From Nitzschia sp. pyKryTriq1 (Eukaryota; Bacillariophyta; Bacillariophyceae; Bacillariales; Bacillariaceae), in NCBI GenBank assembly GCA_956465555.1, contig OY101116.1:4216001-4280000 (forward strand): a stretch of 64,000 nt of DNA. Reading direction: 5' to 3'. The translations under genes were made by a program, and so were the position numbers. Below are positions 35,353-47,338 of the stretch, piece by piece. A model generated the notes under the pieces. It ran no database searches. It worked only from the letters and a program-made list of their open reading frames with translations, and had not been told where the DNA came from. The stretch's first letter is position 1. Every line of letters starts with the position of its first letter.

Positions 35353-37295
35353 ATGGCAACCGACGGCGATCTGGAGGCAAATGAGCAGAGTCCTTTGATG
35401 GACGATGGTGAAAACGCACTATCTCCTGCGAGCGAAGAGTCGGAGATTTGGACAGAAATGGGTCAGCCGTGGCCGGCTACGTTCGAACGCTCGATCTCTC
35501 TTCTTGCCAGCCCCGTCATTAATGCTGCCGAAGCGGACCACTTTACTAGAAGCCCCAAACCTGGAAACACCTCTTTGGCCAGGCGACGCATGGTAAGGCT
35601 TAGCTTGGTTGCTATTGACCGAGACACTTTATTGAAAGCAAGTGATTGCTCACAGACAGTCGCTTCTTCTTGCCGTTGTTCCCGCAGCGATACGAGACAC
35701 CACAAGGAACTATTCTTCCGCCTCTGGCCCGTCACAAGTCTATTGACGAAAAACGAAACATAAAAGACGTATCCGCCATGGACTTTCAAGCTACCAAAGA
35801 AAGTCTCAGACTAGGAACATCGACACAGAAAAAGCTGACGCCTCTAGCAGATACCCAGAAAAAGCAAGAACAGAAAGCAAAAGAGGCTGCGGAATACAGA
35901 GCTAGAATTTTGAAACAACAAAATCAAGAAAGTGGAGAATTGTCGCCTTCTTTCCGCAAAGACAAGGCCGCCATCAAGGCATCCAAGAAGGAAAGAAAGG
36001 CACGAGAGGAGCGGGTAAAGAATGTGGAAGGGAAAGCAACCTCGGCCGAATGTGCATTCAACCTGTGCAATATCTTGATGGGTGTCGGTCTGCTGGGTCT
36101 ACCTTACTCTTGCGCCAAAGCTGGGATTTTGGGAGGCACAATTGCAATTCTTACATTGGGTTTTATTTGCTGGAAGACATCAATCTTGATCGGAAGAGAG
36201 CTCAATGGAGATCCACGCCCAGCTGCCTATTTTGATGATTCTCCATGGAAAACACCACTTCAACCTGGATCCGTCCCTGAAGCTCGAATGCGCAAGCCGA
36301 TTCGTTCATTCCCTGACATTGCACGTGAGGCATTTGGGTTCTGGGGTGCCTTGGTTCTGGCCATTGTCTTGTATTTTGAGCTTTTTTCGTGTATTTGCAT
36401 CTTTTTGGTTTCTATCGGAGACCACCTGCACACGCTTTTCCCACGCATTTCGATGGAGACCCACATGATTGCATGCTGCATTGTCTCAGCCGTTCCTATT
36501 GTGTTGTTGCGAACTGCCAAATTGCTGTCCTATTTGAGTATGGTCGGCACATTCGCAACTGTCTGCGTCGTCGGGGCTGTGATCATGGCATTTGCTTTCG
36601 AAGGAGATATAACGGAAGAAGTGGCCAATCGCCTCGATAATCCTCCCACACCACCGTATCATTCGCTTTTCCATACCAACGGACTCGCTACTGCGTTTGG
36701 TTTGGTGGCCTATTGTTTTTCAGGCCATGCTATTATCCCTTCGATTTACAGCTCGATGCAAAAGCCACAAGAGTTTGAGAAGGTTGTGGATTTTTCCTTT
36801 CTTGTCGTCATGGGGTGTTGCTTGGCTGTCGGTTTGAGTGGGTACTCCATGTTTGGCAACCTTGTCTTCGATCAAGTGTCAATATCTCTGGAACAGAACT
36901 CATCGGCGGCCCTGGCCATGACTATTCTGGCCTATCTAATGGTCTTGACAGCGTTTTCCAAGCTGACTTTGACTATGTTCCCCTTGGCTATTGGAATGGA
37001 AGAACTTGTGGCACCCTTTCTGACAAGCGATCAGGCTATGGAGCTTGCATCGGGTCTTATCAAGTTTATCCTCTTGGCCCTAGCCCTGGCAGTTGCTATT
37101 TACGTACCATCCTTCAGTTTCTTGTGTTCGTTGGTCGGAATGATATGCACCATGACTGTGTCCGTCATCTTTCCTGCGGCGGCCTATCTCAAGCTGTTTG
37201 GCCACAAGCTGGGTTTCCTGGAGAAACTAATGTATTGGAGCTTTGTAGTCGCGGGTTTTGTCATGGCCGTTGTAGGGACCATGTTCGGACTGTAG
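35353..37295 (+). CDS. Amino-acid transporter, AAAP/AVT1-SLC32 type
   Basis: 615 residues, exons 35353-35592 and 35688-37295 (phase 0, junction RRRM-RYETPQG). Residues 1-195 are a soluble N-terminus with an acidic start and a Lys/Arg/Glu coiled segment (KKERKAREERVKN). From about residue 196 the sequence matches the amino acid/auxin permease fold: AECAFNLCNILMGVGLLGLPY is the family's first span with its N-x-x-x-G-x-G-x-L-x-x-P core. About ten further hydrophobic spans follow, with FSGHAIIPSIYSSMQKP in the position of the conserved F-x-GH-x-x-x-P element. The resemblance is to vacuolar or vesicular AVT1/SLC32-like proton-coupled transporters; the substrate is unknown. ATG 35353 opens MATDGDLEANEQSPLMDD. 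Confidence 0.9.
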
Positions 37296-38795
37296 GAAGT
37301 CGATTGCATCTTTGTTTAGCACTATGTGTAATCATCGAAGCTAGGTTCTATTTTTAAAAGGTTCTCTCTCGCTACAAAACTTACGACTTTAAAGGTTTCC
37401 TCTAGCTCTACTACTCAACTCGAGGGAGTTGTTTAGTAGTATCAATCGGAAAAAACTCGCTTAGTTAATATTAGCGAAGTAAGCGAGCACAAAGAGAACT
37501 ACTAGCTACTAGTAGCTAGAGTAGTAGATAAACATGCTTTACGAAATAATAGGCTAGAGTAGACCGACAACAAATAGTGTTCGTTTATGTCCGATAATTG
37601 ATGTCTATGCAGCATTTTCGCCGTGTGGGGTCGAAGTCGAGTCGTCGTCCTCGTGCACCACAGTTCTTCTTGGGCGCTGACTCATGAGTGATGAGTGGGG
37701 GAGTGACGAGGCAGACCATCGCATAAACCTAAACCAATCGGTAGACTAATAGTCTACGAGTATGTACCAGGTACCATTAGGTACCTGGTACCGGAACAAC
37801 AAAAAGACACTGCCTCTCATCAGCAACAAAACAATGGACCGACGACTGCCTCCTTTGCCGTCAAAGCAAATCCGGTGGAAGCCGTCCCGAGCAAAGGTTC
37901 TACGAGTACTGCATCAGCATAGAAGTTGGGTGAATATTAAAACCGTGGTGGGTTGGAAATTTCCTGCCACTGACTGACTGTACTACAGACATTAGTCTCT
38001 ACTAGTAGAATAGCAAATAAAAGTCCGGGTTTGTGGCTCGTCTTAGATAGATCATTATCTAGTAGTACATAGTAGTAGACTACTTACTGTACTACGTACT
38101 ACGTACAGTAAGTACTCTCTCTCTACTACAGTACTGGGCTGTAGTACTACTACCCATAGTAGAGAGCTCCCTCTCTACCGTAGTAGTAGTAGTAGTAGTA
38201 CAGTAGTAGAGAGTAGCTACCGGTCGAGGGGTTTGTCCCGGTACAACGTACTGTATGTACCGGTAGTCAGTTTTCGTGAGGGGTGTTCGCTTATTGTTCG
38301 TTTGTGTCCGATAAATGACGGCTGCAATACCGGTACCTGGTACTTGTACAGACCGGTATGGTACTTGTACGGTACCGTTTGTACCGGTACGAACAGTCTG
38401 TACGAAGACTCGGGCGCGGCGCCCGGGTCATCTCGGGCGAGACACGACTTTTCCTACCACCGCGCACCCGTCTCACATCATCTGTCTGACAACCAAAAAC
38501 CAAACGGGCGGAGGCAAGCAAGAAGCAAACAGTACGGTACTTGTACCGGTAGGGAGAATAACTGCAAGAACAAGAGGCAAAAGTACACAGATAGAAGAAT
38601 CCAATCGACCCGCCGCAACACACACGGATTGAATAATTGGGACACTTGGATGCTGGACGTGAAGGTGCACAAAAGAGCAAAATAGGTGGTTCGACTGATC
38701 GACAGGAAAAAAGCCACCGATTTGTTTCCTCCATTTTTGTGTCATATACAGGCACTTGACTACTAGCTACTTTGTAGTATATCAGCGAGGAAAAA
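37296..38795. other. Intergenic with a cluster of hairpin-forming inverted repeats
   Basis: Just 3' of the transporter lie two hairpins: ACTCAACTCGAGGGAGTTG-type (about 37408-37440) and CTCGCTTA...TAAGCGAG (about 37455-37487). Further on are GTAGACT-AAT-AGTCTAC (37741-37757), ACCAGGTACC-ATTA-GGTACCTGGT (37766-37789) and TACTTACTGTAC/GTACAGTAAGTA (38081-38092 and 38103-38114). A 26-bp near-repeat (TGTTCGTTT-TGTCCGATAA-TGA) occurs at about 37577 and 38294. No gene is supported; a 71-codon frame at 37762-37977 overlaps the hairpins. Confidence 0.6.
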
Positions 38796-41153
38796 ATGGA
38801 CCACATTGATTACGAGGAAGAGCATCAGTCGGCCGCTTTTGAATATGTCATGCCGCTAAGCGGGGCAAATCCAAGTCCGGCAATGGGGAGAAGCACGAGT
38901 ACGGATGGCGAAGACAGTGTGGAATTTGACTACAATGAAGACCAGTATAGAACCGTGACACAACGAGGCACGGGAAGAGGAGGTTCGAGCAATAGGCGGA
39001 GTTCCCAGGAGACAGAAGATACAACACCTTGGAGCAATAGGCGGAGTTCCCACGAGACAGAAGCTACGACACCTCGATTTCAAAATGTTTCTTCTGGAGG
39101 CCGTTGGGCCAGTATGAGCGAGGAGGCTCCAATGGGAGGCGGCCTTCCGACAATACCGTTTGCTGATCGGTCTGAAAGATCCTTGGGAAAGTCACAAAAC
39201 GGCTTGGGGGATTTTCTTGCAAAGAACAATAATAGTAGCTCGGTCAAATTCAGTATGGACCAAGATGGTAACAACTCGCTCCCGTCGCTTCCGCTACATG
39301 CAGTGTTTGGTCCCTCGACGCCGACATCCAACGCGGCGTCGTCCTACAGCAGAAGAACCCCCGACCCGACCCGCCGTTCTGCTCAGCAGATTGGCATGGA
39401 CGGCGCCATTAAGGAGTTACCGCTGTCGCCGAATACAACAGACGACGACGAGGAGGAGGAGTCGACGATGCACTCAACAGCAGTTTCGCCAAGTCGTCAC
39501 CACTCGCCGAAGAAACTCCGTTCAGAGAGCCATCGTGAATCTTCTCTCTCCAGAGAAACACAATTGATGCACGCCAGTATGTATTCTGTAACCTCGCATG
39601 CAACGGAACATTATCCAACAGATCGAACGAGAGACCACGATGGAGAATCTACCGACGACGAAGACAATATGTTCATGCCTATCATCTGTTGCGGTTGTTT
39701 CGTCTTACCGATGTGGCTATCTACCCCGATTAGGGCTTCTCCCAGTTTAGAGCGCATCTCGCGCTGCGTGGTCAACGTCTTGCCATGCTTTTGGTGTCTT
39801 CCAAAAGCAACGCAAGGAAGGTCCACGGATCGAACCGTTTTGATTCGACTCACAGTGTTATGTCTGATTATGACTTTCGTTCAAGTCGCCATGTCGATGT
39901 GGCTGGTCGCTGTACTCTTGATAATGGACGATCAAGCGGGGGCATTACGAGGCTTTGCCCCACATTTTTGGAATTGCAATGGAGCTGCCTTCTCAATCGG
40001 TATCTTGGCTTTTTTCCTCATCATTACATGCTCGTGTACCATTCGGGTGATGCAGGAGGTGGATTTGGTTGGAGCCATTCGGTATCTATGGGTGATTTTT
40101 TGGATAGTTCCCTTTGAAATTTTCTTCAACATCAGTCTCTACGATTATCACAATGTTACCAAGATTTGGATCCGTCATTGGTAAGAAAGAAAAGGCCTAC
40201 CTCATAATTGACTTTCTTGCGAGGGACCGATATTCTGATTTGCCTTTTCCTTGGCTACAGGTGGCTTGCCGATCACATGTCATGGTTTCGATTCTATTTT
40301 TGCGGCGAAGAGAATGCGCTCACCAAATGCTTGGTGCCAATTCTGGGTGGGGCAGATTATGACACGGAAGAGGGGTGGTGCCTGGCAAACTACAACGCTT
40401 CGGATTGTGCCATCATACGAGACGACGCCCAAGAACAGATGGAGGGTGTTATGTTGACTTATTATACTGGGCTTGCAGGGTGGACGAGTCTTTTATTAGT
40501 TTTGATGCTGCTCATGGTAAATACCTTCGAACGCATCATTACGAAACCAATCGTTCAAAAGTCGCGAGAAACAAATGTTCCTGCCTGGCTTTCCTTGCCA
40601 ACAATAACCAATGCAATGGTGGGAACTGTGCTGCTTTTTTCGTCTTCATCCCTCTTGAGTTCCAGTTCAGGTGCTGAAAATTCATGGATTGGTATCGTTT
40701 ACTTGGTGGTGGCTGGGCTTTTTCTTGTCGCATTACTCACGGGGTGGTTCCTATCAGCGTACACTATTCAAAACCACGGGGACAAACAAACAAAAAACAT
40801 CGCAGTCATATTGATGATCATAATGATGGCGGCTAATGTGGTGATGTTGGCAACGATTTTTGTGGCATCCATCCTCTTTTCAGCCAATTTAATCAATGTA
40901 CCGATTGACGAGAGTCAGCGTGGAATCGTAGCGTGCAACGTGGATCGAGGCGAGACATGTACTAGGTGCGATGATCTGATACCGAGTTTACGATGTCCTG
41001 AGTGGACCTTACAGGAAGTCACCACGATTCTTCAGACGCAGTTGAAACAGAGTGCAACTCTGGCGTCGATCTTCATTCTGTACGCGGTCAGTGTCCTTCG
41101 ATTTGGTGTGACTCTGCGAAAGCATCTCAGCCTCTACCAAATCGACTACGTCT
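38796..41153 (+). CDS. Multi-pass membrane protein of unknown family, cut by a scaffold gap
   Basis: Exons 38796-40180 and 40261-41153 (junction IRHW-WLADHM), then the 200-N gap; about 759 residues seen and no stop. Residues 1-290 are soluble, acidic and Ser/Arg-rich, with a duplicated segment SNRRSS[QH]ETE at about 65-90 and many possible phosphosites. A Cys-rich stretch (IICCGCFVLPMW) precedes the membrane part. I count about eight hydrophobic spans: three in exon 1 (about 350-460) and five in exon 2. A soluble or lumenal loop between spans 3 and 4 has several Cys, including FCGE and GWCLANYNASDC; a later loop contains CNVDRGETCTRC. A seven-span receptor-like protein is conceivable, but I see no diagnostic motif. 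The reading frame continues into the gap, and the sequence beyond it belongs to an unrelated block. Confidence 0.78.
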
Positions 41154-41353
41154 NNNNNNNNNNNNNNNNNNNNNNNNNNNNNNNNNNNNNNNNNNNNNNN
41201 NNNNNNNNNNNNNNNNNNNNNNNNNNNNNNNNNNNNNNNNNNNNNNNNNNNNNNNNNNNNNNNNNNNNNNNNNNNNNNNNNNNNNNNNNNNNNNNNNNNN
41301 NNNNNNNNNNNNNNNNNNNNNNNNNNNNNNNNNNNNNNNNNNNNNNNNNNNNN
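41154..41353. other. Scaffold gap, 200 N
   Basis: Exactly 200 undetermined bases. The membrane-protein gene runs into its left side. The duplicated block starts at its right edge. Confidence 1.
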
Positions 41354-41455
41354 TGGTTGGATCGTCGAGACGACCACCATAGCTTGCTAAACTCTATCAT
41401 CGATGATATTCTTTTTAATTACTATTCGGGTGTTGTATTAGTACATCTCGATCGG

Positions 41456-44400
41456 TCATCGAACAGCGTGGGGCCTGCCGTGCTCCCAGATTCCACGCCG
41501 AATTGTTCCGTCGGCACTAGCCTCCTCGCCATTTCCGTGAGCAACGCCATCCTTGAAGTCGCCTCGAAAACTACTGCCGTCGGCAAACAATAACAATCCA
41601 GTTCCATCATAGCGGCCATTTTTCCATTCACCTTCGTAGAATCCACCGTCAAATTTGTATCGACCCTCTCCCTCAAAGACACCATTCACGAATTCTCCCT
41701 CGTAGACGTTCCCATTGGCAAAGTTAAATGTGCCTTTTCCTTGACGCTTGTCTTCATGGAACATTCTAGCGAACACAACAAAAACAACAACAACAACAAC
41801 AACAGCGCAGTGTGTTAGCAATGTGTAGAGTAGCAACAAAAGCAATGCGAAAGCAGCAGTACGAACGAAGAGCAATCTTACCCTTCGTAGACGTTCCCGT
41901 TCTTCCAAGTATAGACACCGCGACCGTGGCGAGCATCATAGACAAACGTTCTTAATAGAGAACACAACAACAACAACAACAACACCGCAGTGTGTTAGCA
42001 AGGTGTAGAGTAACAACAAAAGCAACGAGCGAAAGCAGCAGTACGAACGAAAGTACGAACGAACGCATTCTTACCCTTCGTAGCAGTCTCCATTCGGATT
42101 GACCCATCGGCCGTACCCGTGCCAACGGCCGCCTTTCCATTCGCCTTCATACTGGCGCTCATTATCATACTGCATTTGACCATAACCATGAGGTAGACGA
42201 TTATCGACGCCAATGGTGCCCGTGTAGATCCCACCGTCACCGTACTTGTCTTGGACAACGTCTCCGTCTACACGAATGACGGGTTTGGAAGCTCGGCTCT
42301 TGGACTTTTCCCGAACAGCCCTCGGATTCACCACACCACCCTCCTCGCCTTGGAAGGACTGTTGAGAAACAGAGAAACTTCCGTTGGACATGTGAAGTTC
42401 ACTGGAATTGCTGCTATCGAGATTCTTCGTAAGTTTGGGACTTGTGCTTGTGAGCTCGGGCGGCGGTGGCAGAGCTGCGCTCTTGGCATCACCACCATTG
42501 GTATTGTATTCATCGGATTCGTCTAGTCGATCATAAAGATCCTGGTGCTCGCTTTCGTTTTCAGTCCCTTCGTCTTGTGGGACAGGAGTATCATCATCCT
42601 CATCGCCGGAGTCAAATCCATCTTCCAATGGAAGTCGCTTGGCAAACCCAGCAGTGTGAAGACCCTTTCTGGGTTCAATGATGTCTTCACCTTCGGCCTC
42701 ATGCGCGGCGTCCTTCAAGTAGGATCCAGTCGTCAAGGCACTGACGGGGCTCAAATTGAAACTTCGATTGTTGTATTCCAAAAATCCCTTGTTGGTAGGA
42801 AATGGAAGCTCCTGGTGGAAGTCATCGTACTCGTCATTTTCTTCGTCCTCTTGCGTCGCTACGGCCGCTTTTCCGTAGACACGTTCTTGTAGAATTTCTT
42901 CTTCCGTCTTATTGTGCATCGATTCTCCCAGATTTCGAAGGGATGGACCTTCTAAATGACGTTCCAAAAGGCTTCGGCGACTTGTCGTCGCAGGCAAATT
43001 CGAAACAATACTTTCGGGAGCAGAGAATTGAATCTCTTTTTGGTGCGCTGTAGGAGTGGCCATGACGGGATGGGGCGGTGGTGGGGGCGGCAGAGGCGCG
43101 GGAGGAGGCCCCAAAAAGCTACTACTAGTAACGGCAGTTAACGATCGAGTCTGCAATCGTTTGCTGCTGCTGTTACCAGTAGGTTCTGTTTCTGTTTGTG
43201 GCTGTACGACAAACTCATTCGGCGAAGAAGAAGTCGTCGCTATCGTTGTTTTTTCCTTGGTTTTGCTGATGCTTCGTCGGACAGCAGCAGCAGCACCACC
43301 ACCACCACCACCTCCTTTGATGAGCGACTTGCGTAGTTTGACAGAAGATGGGGTCGGCATGGCATTGGACGACAAGGCTTGACTGGCTTCTAACAGAAGC
43401 TGTTGACTTGCATCAAAGTGGACGCTAGCTGTACTTTCTTGCTGATATTGAAAGACAGCGCTGCCATCAAATTGAATCTCTTCATGCTGTTGGTGTGATG
43501 GCTGCTTCTTTCGATGATGATTCCCATGAAATGAATTGGCAGGTGCAGTCGCATGCCCATCAAATGAAATCTCCTTGGCAGCGGCGGGCGACCGCAGTTT
43601 GTGTACATCAATCGATTGCGTACGCAGGACAGCAGGTGCAGCAGTATCCTCTTCAAACATTGGCGGCACGAACGAAATTTCTTGAGATTGTAGACGCCTG
43701 TCTTTCAAAAACACTGGAACGTCCATGGAGTAGGGAGGAGACATCCCTTGTTTCTGCTTCTGCTGCTGCTGCTGCTGCTGGGGAGGATATTTCATGGTAC
43801 TTGCAGCTACAGCCGCACTTTCTTCGGCGGCATCATTCAAATCCGCTTCGTAGATACTACTTCCCCGAGAAATTGCATCGGAAGTAGATACATACGACGA
43901 TGCTCGAGAAAGAGGTTCGACTTGAGATTCGGAAGGATCGGGTCGATGAGATAGCTTGCGTTTTGGTTGGGAACTCTTCTTCTTGTTCTTCTTTTTCTTG
44001 ACAACATTTTCACTTTGATTATGATTTTGTGGTTCCTGTTGATGTTGATGTTCCTGTTCCTGCTCTTCCTTTCGATACGCCACTTCGTCCGTATGGGTAT
44101 CCATTGTAAAGAGAGATCCGGAAAAGGTTGCGGCCGTTCCCGTCGTATAATGAAAGGAATCCATACTATGCGACGGTGTCGAATACTCGTTGTGGCTCGT
44201 TGCCGATGCTGCCGAGATGGAGGGTCCCATGGAGGAATAGACACTCGAGGCATAATACGCTCCACCTCCTGGTCGCAATACTTTGGCTCTACCGGTATCC
44301 ATTGATGTATGTCCACTATTCCCATAATACGTGTCCAAATCTCCGGCATCGTCATTGTTGTGGTTGTGGTTGGAGTAGTGGTTGTTGTTGGAATCATCAT

Positions 44401-46495
44401 CGTCATATGAGGAAGCCATGGACAATCCTCGTTTTTGTTCCGCTGCTGCTGCTGCTGCTGCTGCTGTTACTTTGGATGATGGAATAACATTCGCATCCAC
44501 ATCCACATCCTCTTGTTCTTCTTCTTTCGATGATTCACGTTGGGGCAAGGTTGGCGGAGTATTGTTTTCAGCATTATTGAACGATACTTGACGTCGCGGC
44601 TTTGTCGAAGATGCATTTTTATTAGTAGTGGTCGTCGTCTTCGTCGCCGTCGAAAGAATAAAAGAACGTGTCGGGACGGCTGCTGAGGAAGACAATGATG
44701 ACGACGTTGATGATGAGGCTTGACGCATGGGTTGTTTGAGACCAAAATTCATCATCCACCCAGACGACGACGACGGTAAATCGGGAACTGTCGACACTCC
44801 AGAAGCATTCATTTCTTCTTGCTCCATCATCATCCTCATCATTGTGCTTTTGGTATCCGGACTGGAAATATTTTCATCACCAACACCGTCAACGTCACCA
44901 ACACCAATTTCTGCAGTCGGCGTCGTAATCGCGGAAAGGTCCGAGTAGGTTTTTTGATGATGACTGTGATGATTGCGATGATGATCCGATGCTTTGCGTC
45001 CTGGCAACCGCGGGGGTGCTTCCATGGTCGGCACACTGGACGAAATCTGTTGTTGTTGTTGTTGTTGCTGTTGTTGTCGTTGATGAGACTGGGGCGTGGT
45101 TGGAGCACTGCTGCTGGTATAAATATGAGTAGCAGTATTAGCAGCAGTATTAGCAGCAGTATTAGCAGCAGTAGCAGTAGCGGGATGTGAGGAAGAAGCC
45201 ACACTGCTGATACTCCCTTCTTGTTGTTGTTGTGATGTTGTTGTTCCAATACTTTCTCTTCTCGATGCAGCAGCTCGTTTCTTGGCAATCGATTTGATCA
45301 TTCGTAATTCTTGTTGAATCGTCTTGTTTTGTTTTTCGACCGTAGCCTGCAATTCACGAATTTGTTCCTCCTTGTTTTGCAATTCTTGTCGTGTTTCTTG
45401 CAATAATAATAACAATTGTTGTTGTTGTTGTTCTGTTTCTTTTTCTTCTTTTTCTTTTTCCTTTTCTTCCAACAACAACAACCGTTCCCATTGATGCATT
45501 TGATGGACTCTTAGCACGGCTTGCTGAACCGCATTCCAAACGTCATGATGGTCATCATCATCAACAGGAGGAGGATCATCATCATCATCATCATCATCAC
45601 CAGCCTTGTCGCCTTGTTGTTGCACTAGTTGTTGTTTTTGTTGTTGCTGTTGTTGCTGCTGTTGCTGCTGTTGCTGCTGTTGCTGCTGTTGCTGCTGTTG
45701 CTGCTGTTGCTGCTGTTGCTGCTGTTGCTGCTGTTGCTGCTGTTGCTGTTGATCCTCCTTATCACTATCCTCCTCGTCGTCGTGACTAATAAGGCCCCAA
45801 TTGGAATTCTTGATAAACGTCTCTTGCATTCCCTTGATTTCATTTATGGACAAGGCAAAGGATTTTCGTTGTCGAGAATATTGTCCTCCTCCATCCGTGG
45901 AAATAATAATAAGCTCGGAAGCACAAATCCGACAGGGATAAACGGCAGCCGTAGAAGTAGTCGTAGCAGCCGTAGAAGTAGCAGTCGTAGCCGTAGAAGT
46001 AGCAGTCGTAGTAGTAATACAGACTGTCGGATGCCGGACGCACATGCCTTGAGGAGTCATGCCAAGTGCGGCGCGACAAACGTCCATTACCTGTGCTTCT
46101 TGTGCTGCTGCTTCTTGTGCTGCTTGTGCTTCCTCCTCTTCCTCCTGCTGCTCTTGATTATGATGATGATGATGATGATTCTTCTTCTTCATGTGCTTCA
46201 TCGAGGTGTTTGTGATGTTGGAGGTGGTGGTGGTGGTGTTGGTGGTGCTGCTGTTGGGAGCTTTTTGTAGAGTCGGAGGACGACGACGACTCGTCGCATT
46301 CACCGCAACAGTACTAGCAGTAGCAGTATTAGCAGTAGCAGTGTTACCATTCATGGTATCGTCGTCGCCGCCGTCGTCGTGGTCTTCTACTACTACTACT
46401 GCTTCTTCTCCTTCTACTCCATCTACTCCGTAGTGCTCTTCATCATCATCATTATCATCATCATCATCTTTATGATCCGCTGCGGCGTCGTTCAT
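41456..46495 (-). CDS. Large low-complexity protein with C-terminal MORN repeats (copy B)
   Basis: Identical to the gene at 21061-26100. Exons are 46495-42075, 41950-41882 and 41765-41456; about 1,599 residues. The Gln run lies at 45638-45751. The gene's 3' end is only about 100 bp from the gap. If the two blocks are one locus assembled twice, this is the same gene and not a paralogue. Confidence 0.8.
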
Positions 46496-47338
46496 GTTGA
46501 TATTAGTGGTAGTGTATATTATATTATTATCCGCTGATGATTGATTGATGCGCTGATTGACTGACTGATTGATTGATTGATTGATTGATTGATGGACTAA
46601 TGACTGTGTTCCTCGTGGTACAGTACAGTATCTGCGATACACGTTTATTATTACTGCGATGAGTCGTCAAGCCAACAAGCCAACAAGCCAACAAGCCAAC
46701 AAGCAAGCAAGCAAGCAAGCAATACTAATACGTTTCGATCTGGTTTTGCTTATTTTTATTTCTTATTCTTATTATTTTATTCTCATCGCATGATGTCGCA
46801 TGATGATATGTATGCGCAATCCTTTCGTGGTGCCGGTTATTATTATTCCATATTCCATGCTTTCGTCGTTCGTCGTGGAGGCGGGGGGTTGAGGTGTGAT
46901 GTCCTCTTCTACTCTAGCTAGTAGAGTAGTCGCTGCACTGAATTTTTTGTATCATCGGGTCATTTTGCGGTCAGTCGCGACGTCGCGTCGCTCGATTCGA
47001 TTTCGATGAGTGCGTTGCGTGACATCACAGGCTGTGGATGCGCGCGCGCCGTGGTTCGCTCGAAGACCAACCGACCGGACCGAACCGGACCGCCGGACCA
47101 GACGCTTCCCCCCCCCCTGATGAGACTCTCTACTACTACTAGCTAGTAGTAGTAGTAGTCTCTACTAGTAGTAGAGTAGCTACTCTGACGGAATGGTCGA
47201 TCTGAAGTTGATATTATATCCGACACTATGATCGATTAGATCTTGAGCGTACGTCGTCGCGTCTGTCATCATCATCATCACGATCACTCCTCATCTATCT
47301 ACTAGTAGTAGTAGTACTTAGTAGTTAGATGGTTACTA

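Noticed and set aside
37577-38320. Near-repeat of about 26 bp at both ends, considered as ends of an inserted element
   Set aside because: Too short, no target-site duplication and no coding content between; left as a short repeat only.
38796-41593. Membrane-protein frame continuing through the N gap into copy B
   Set aside because: The frame is open only because N codons carry no stops; sequence after the gap is the antisense of the MORN gene's 3' end.
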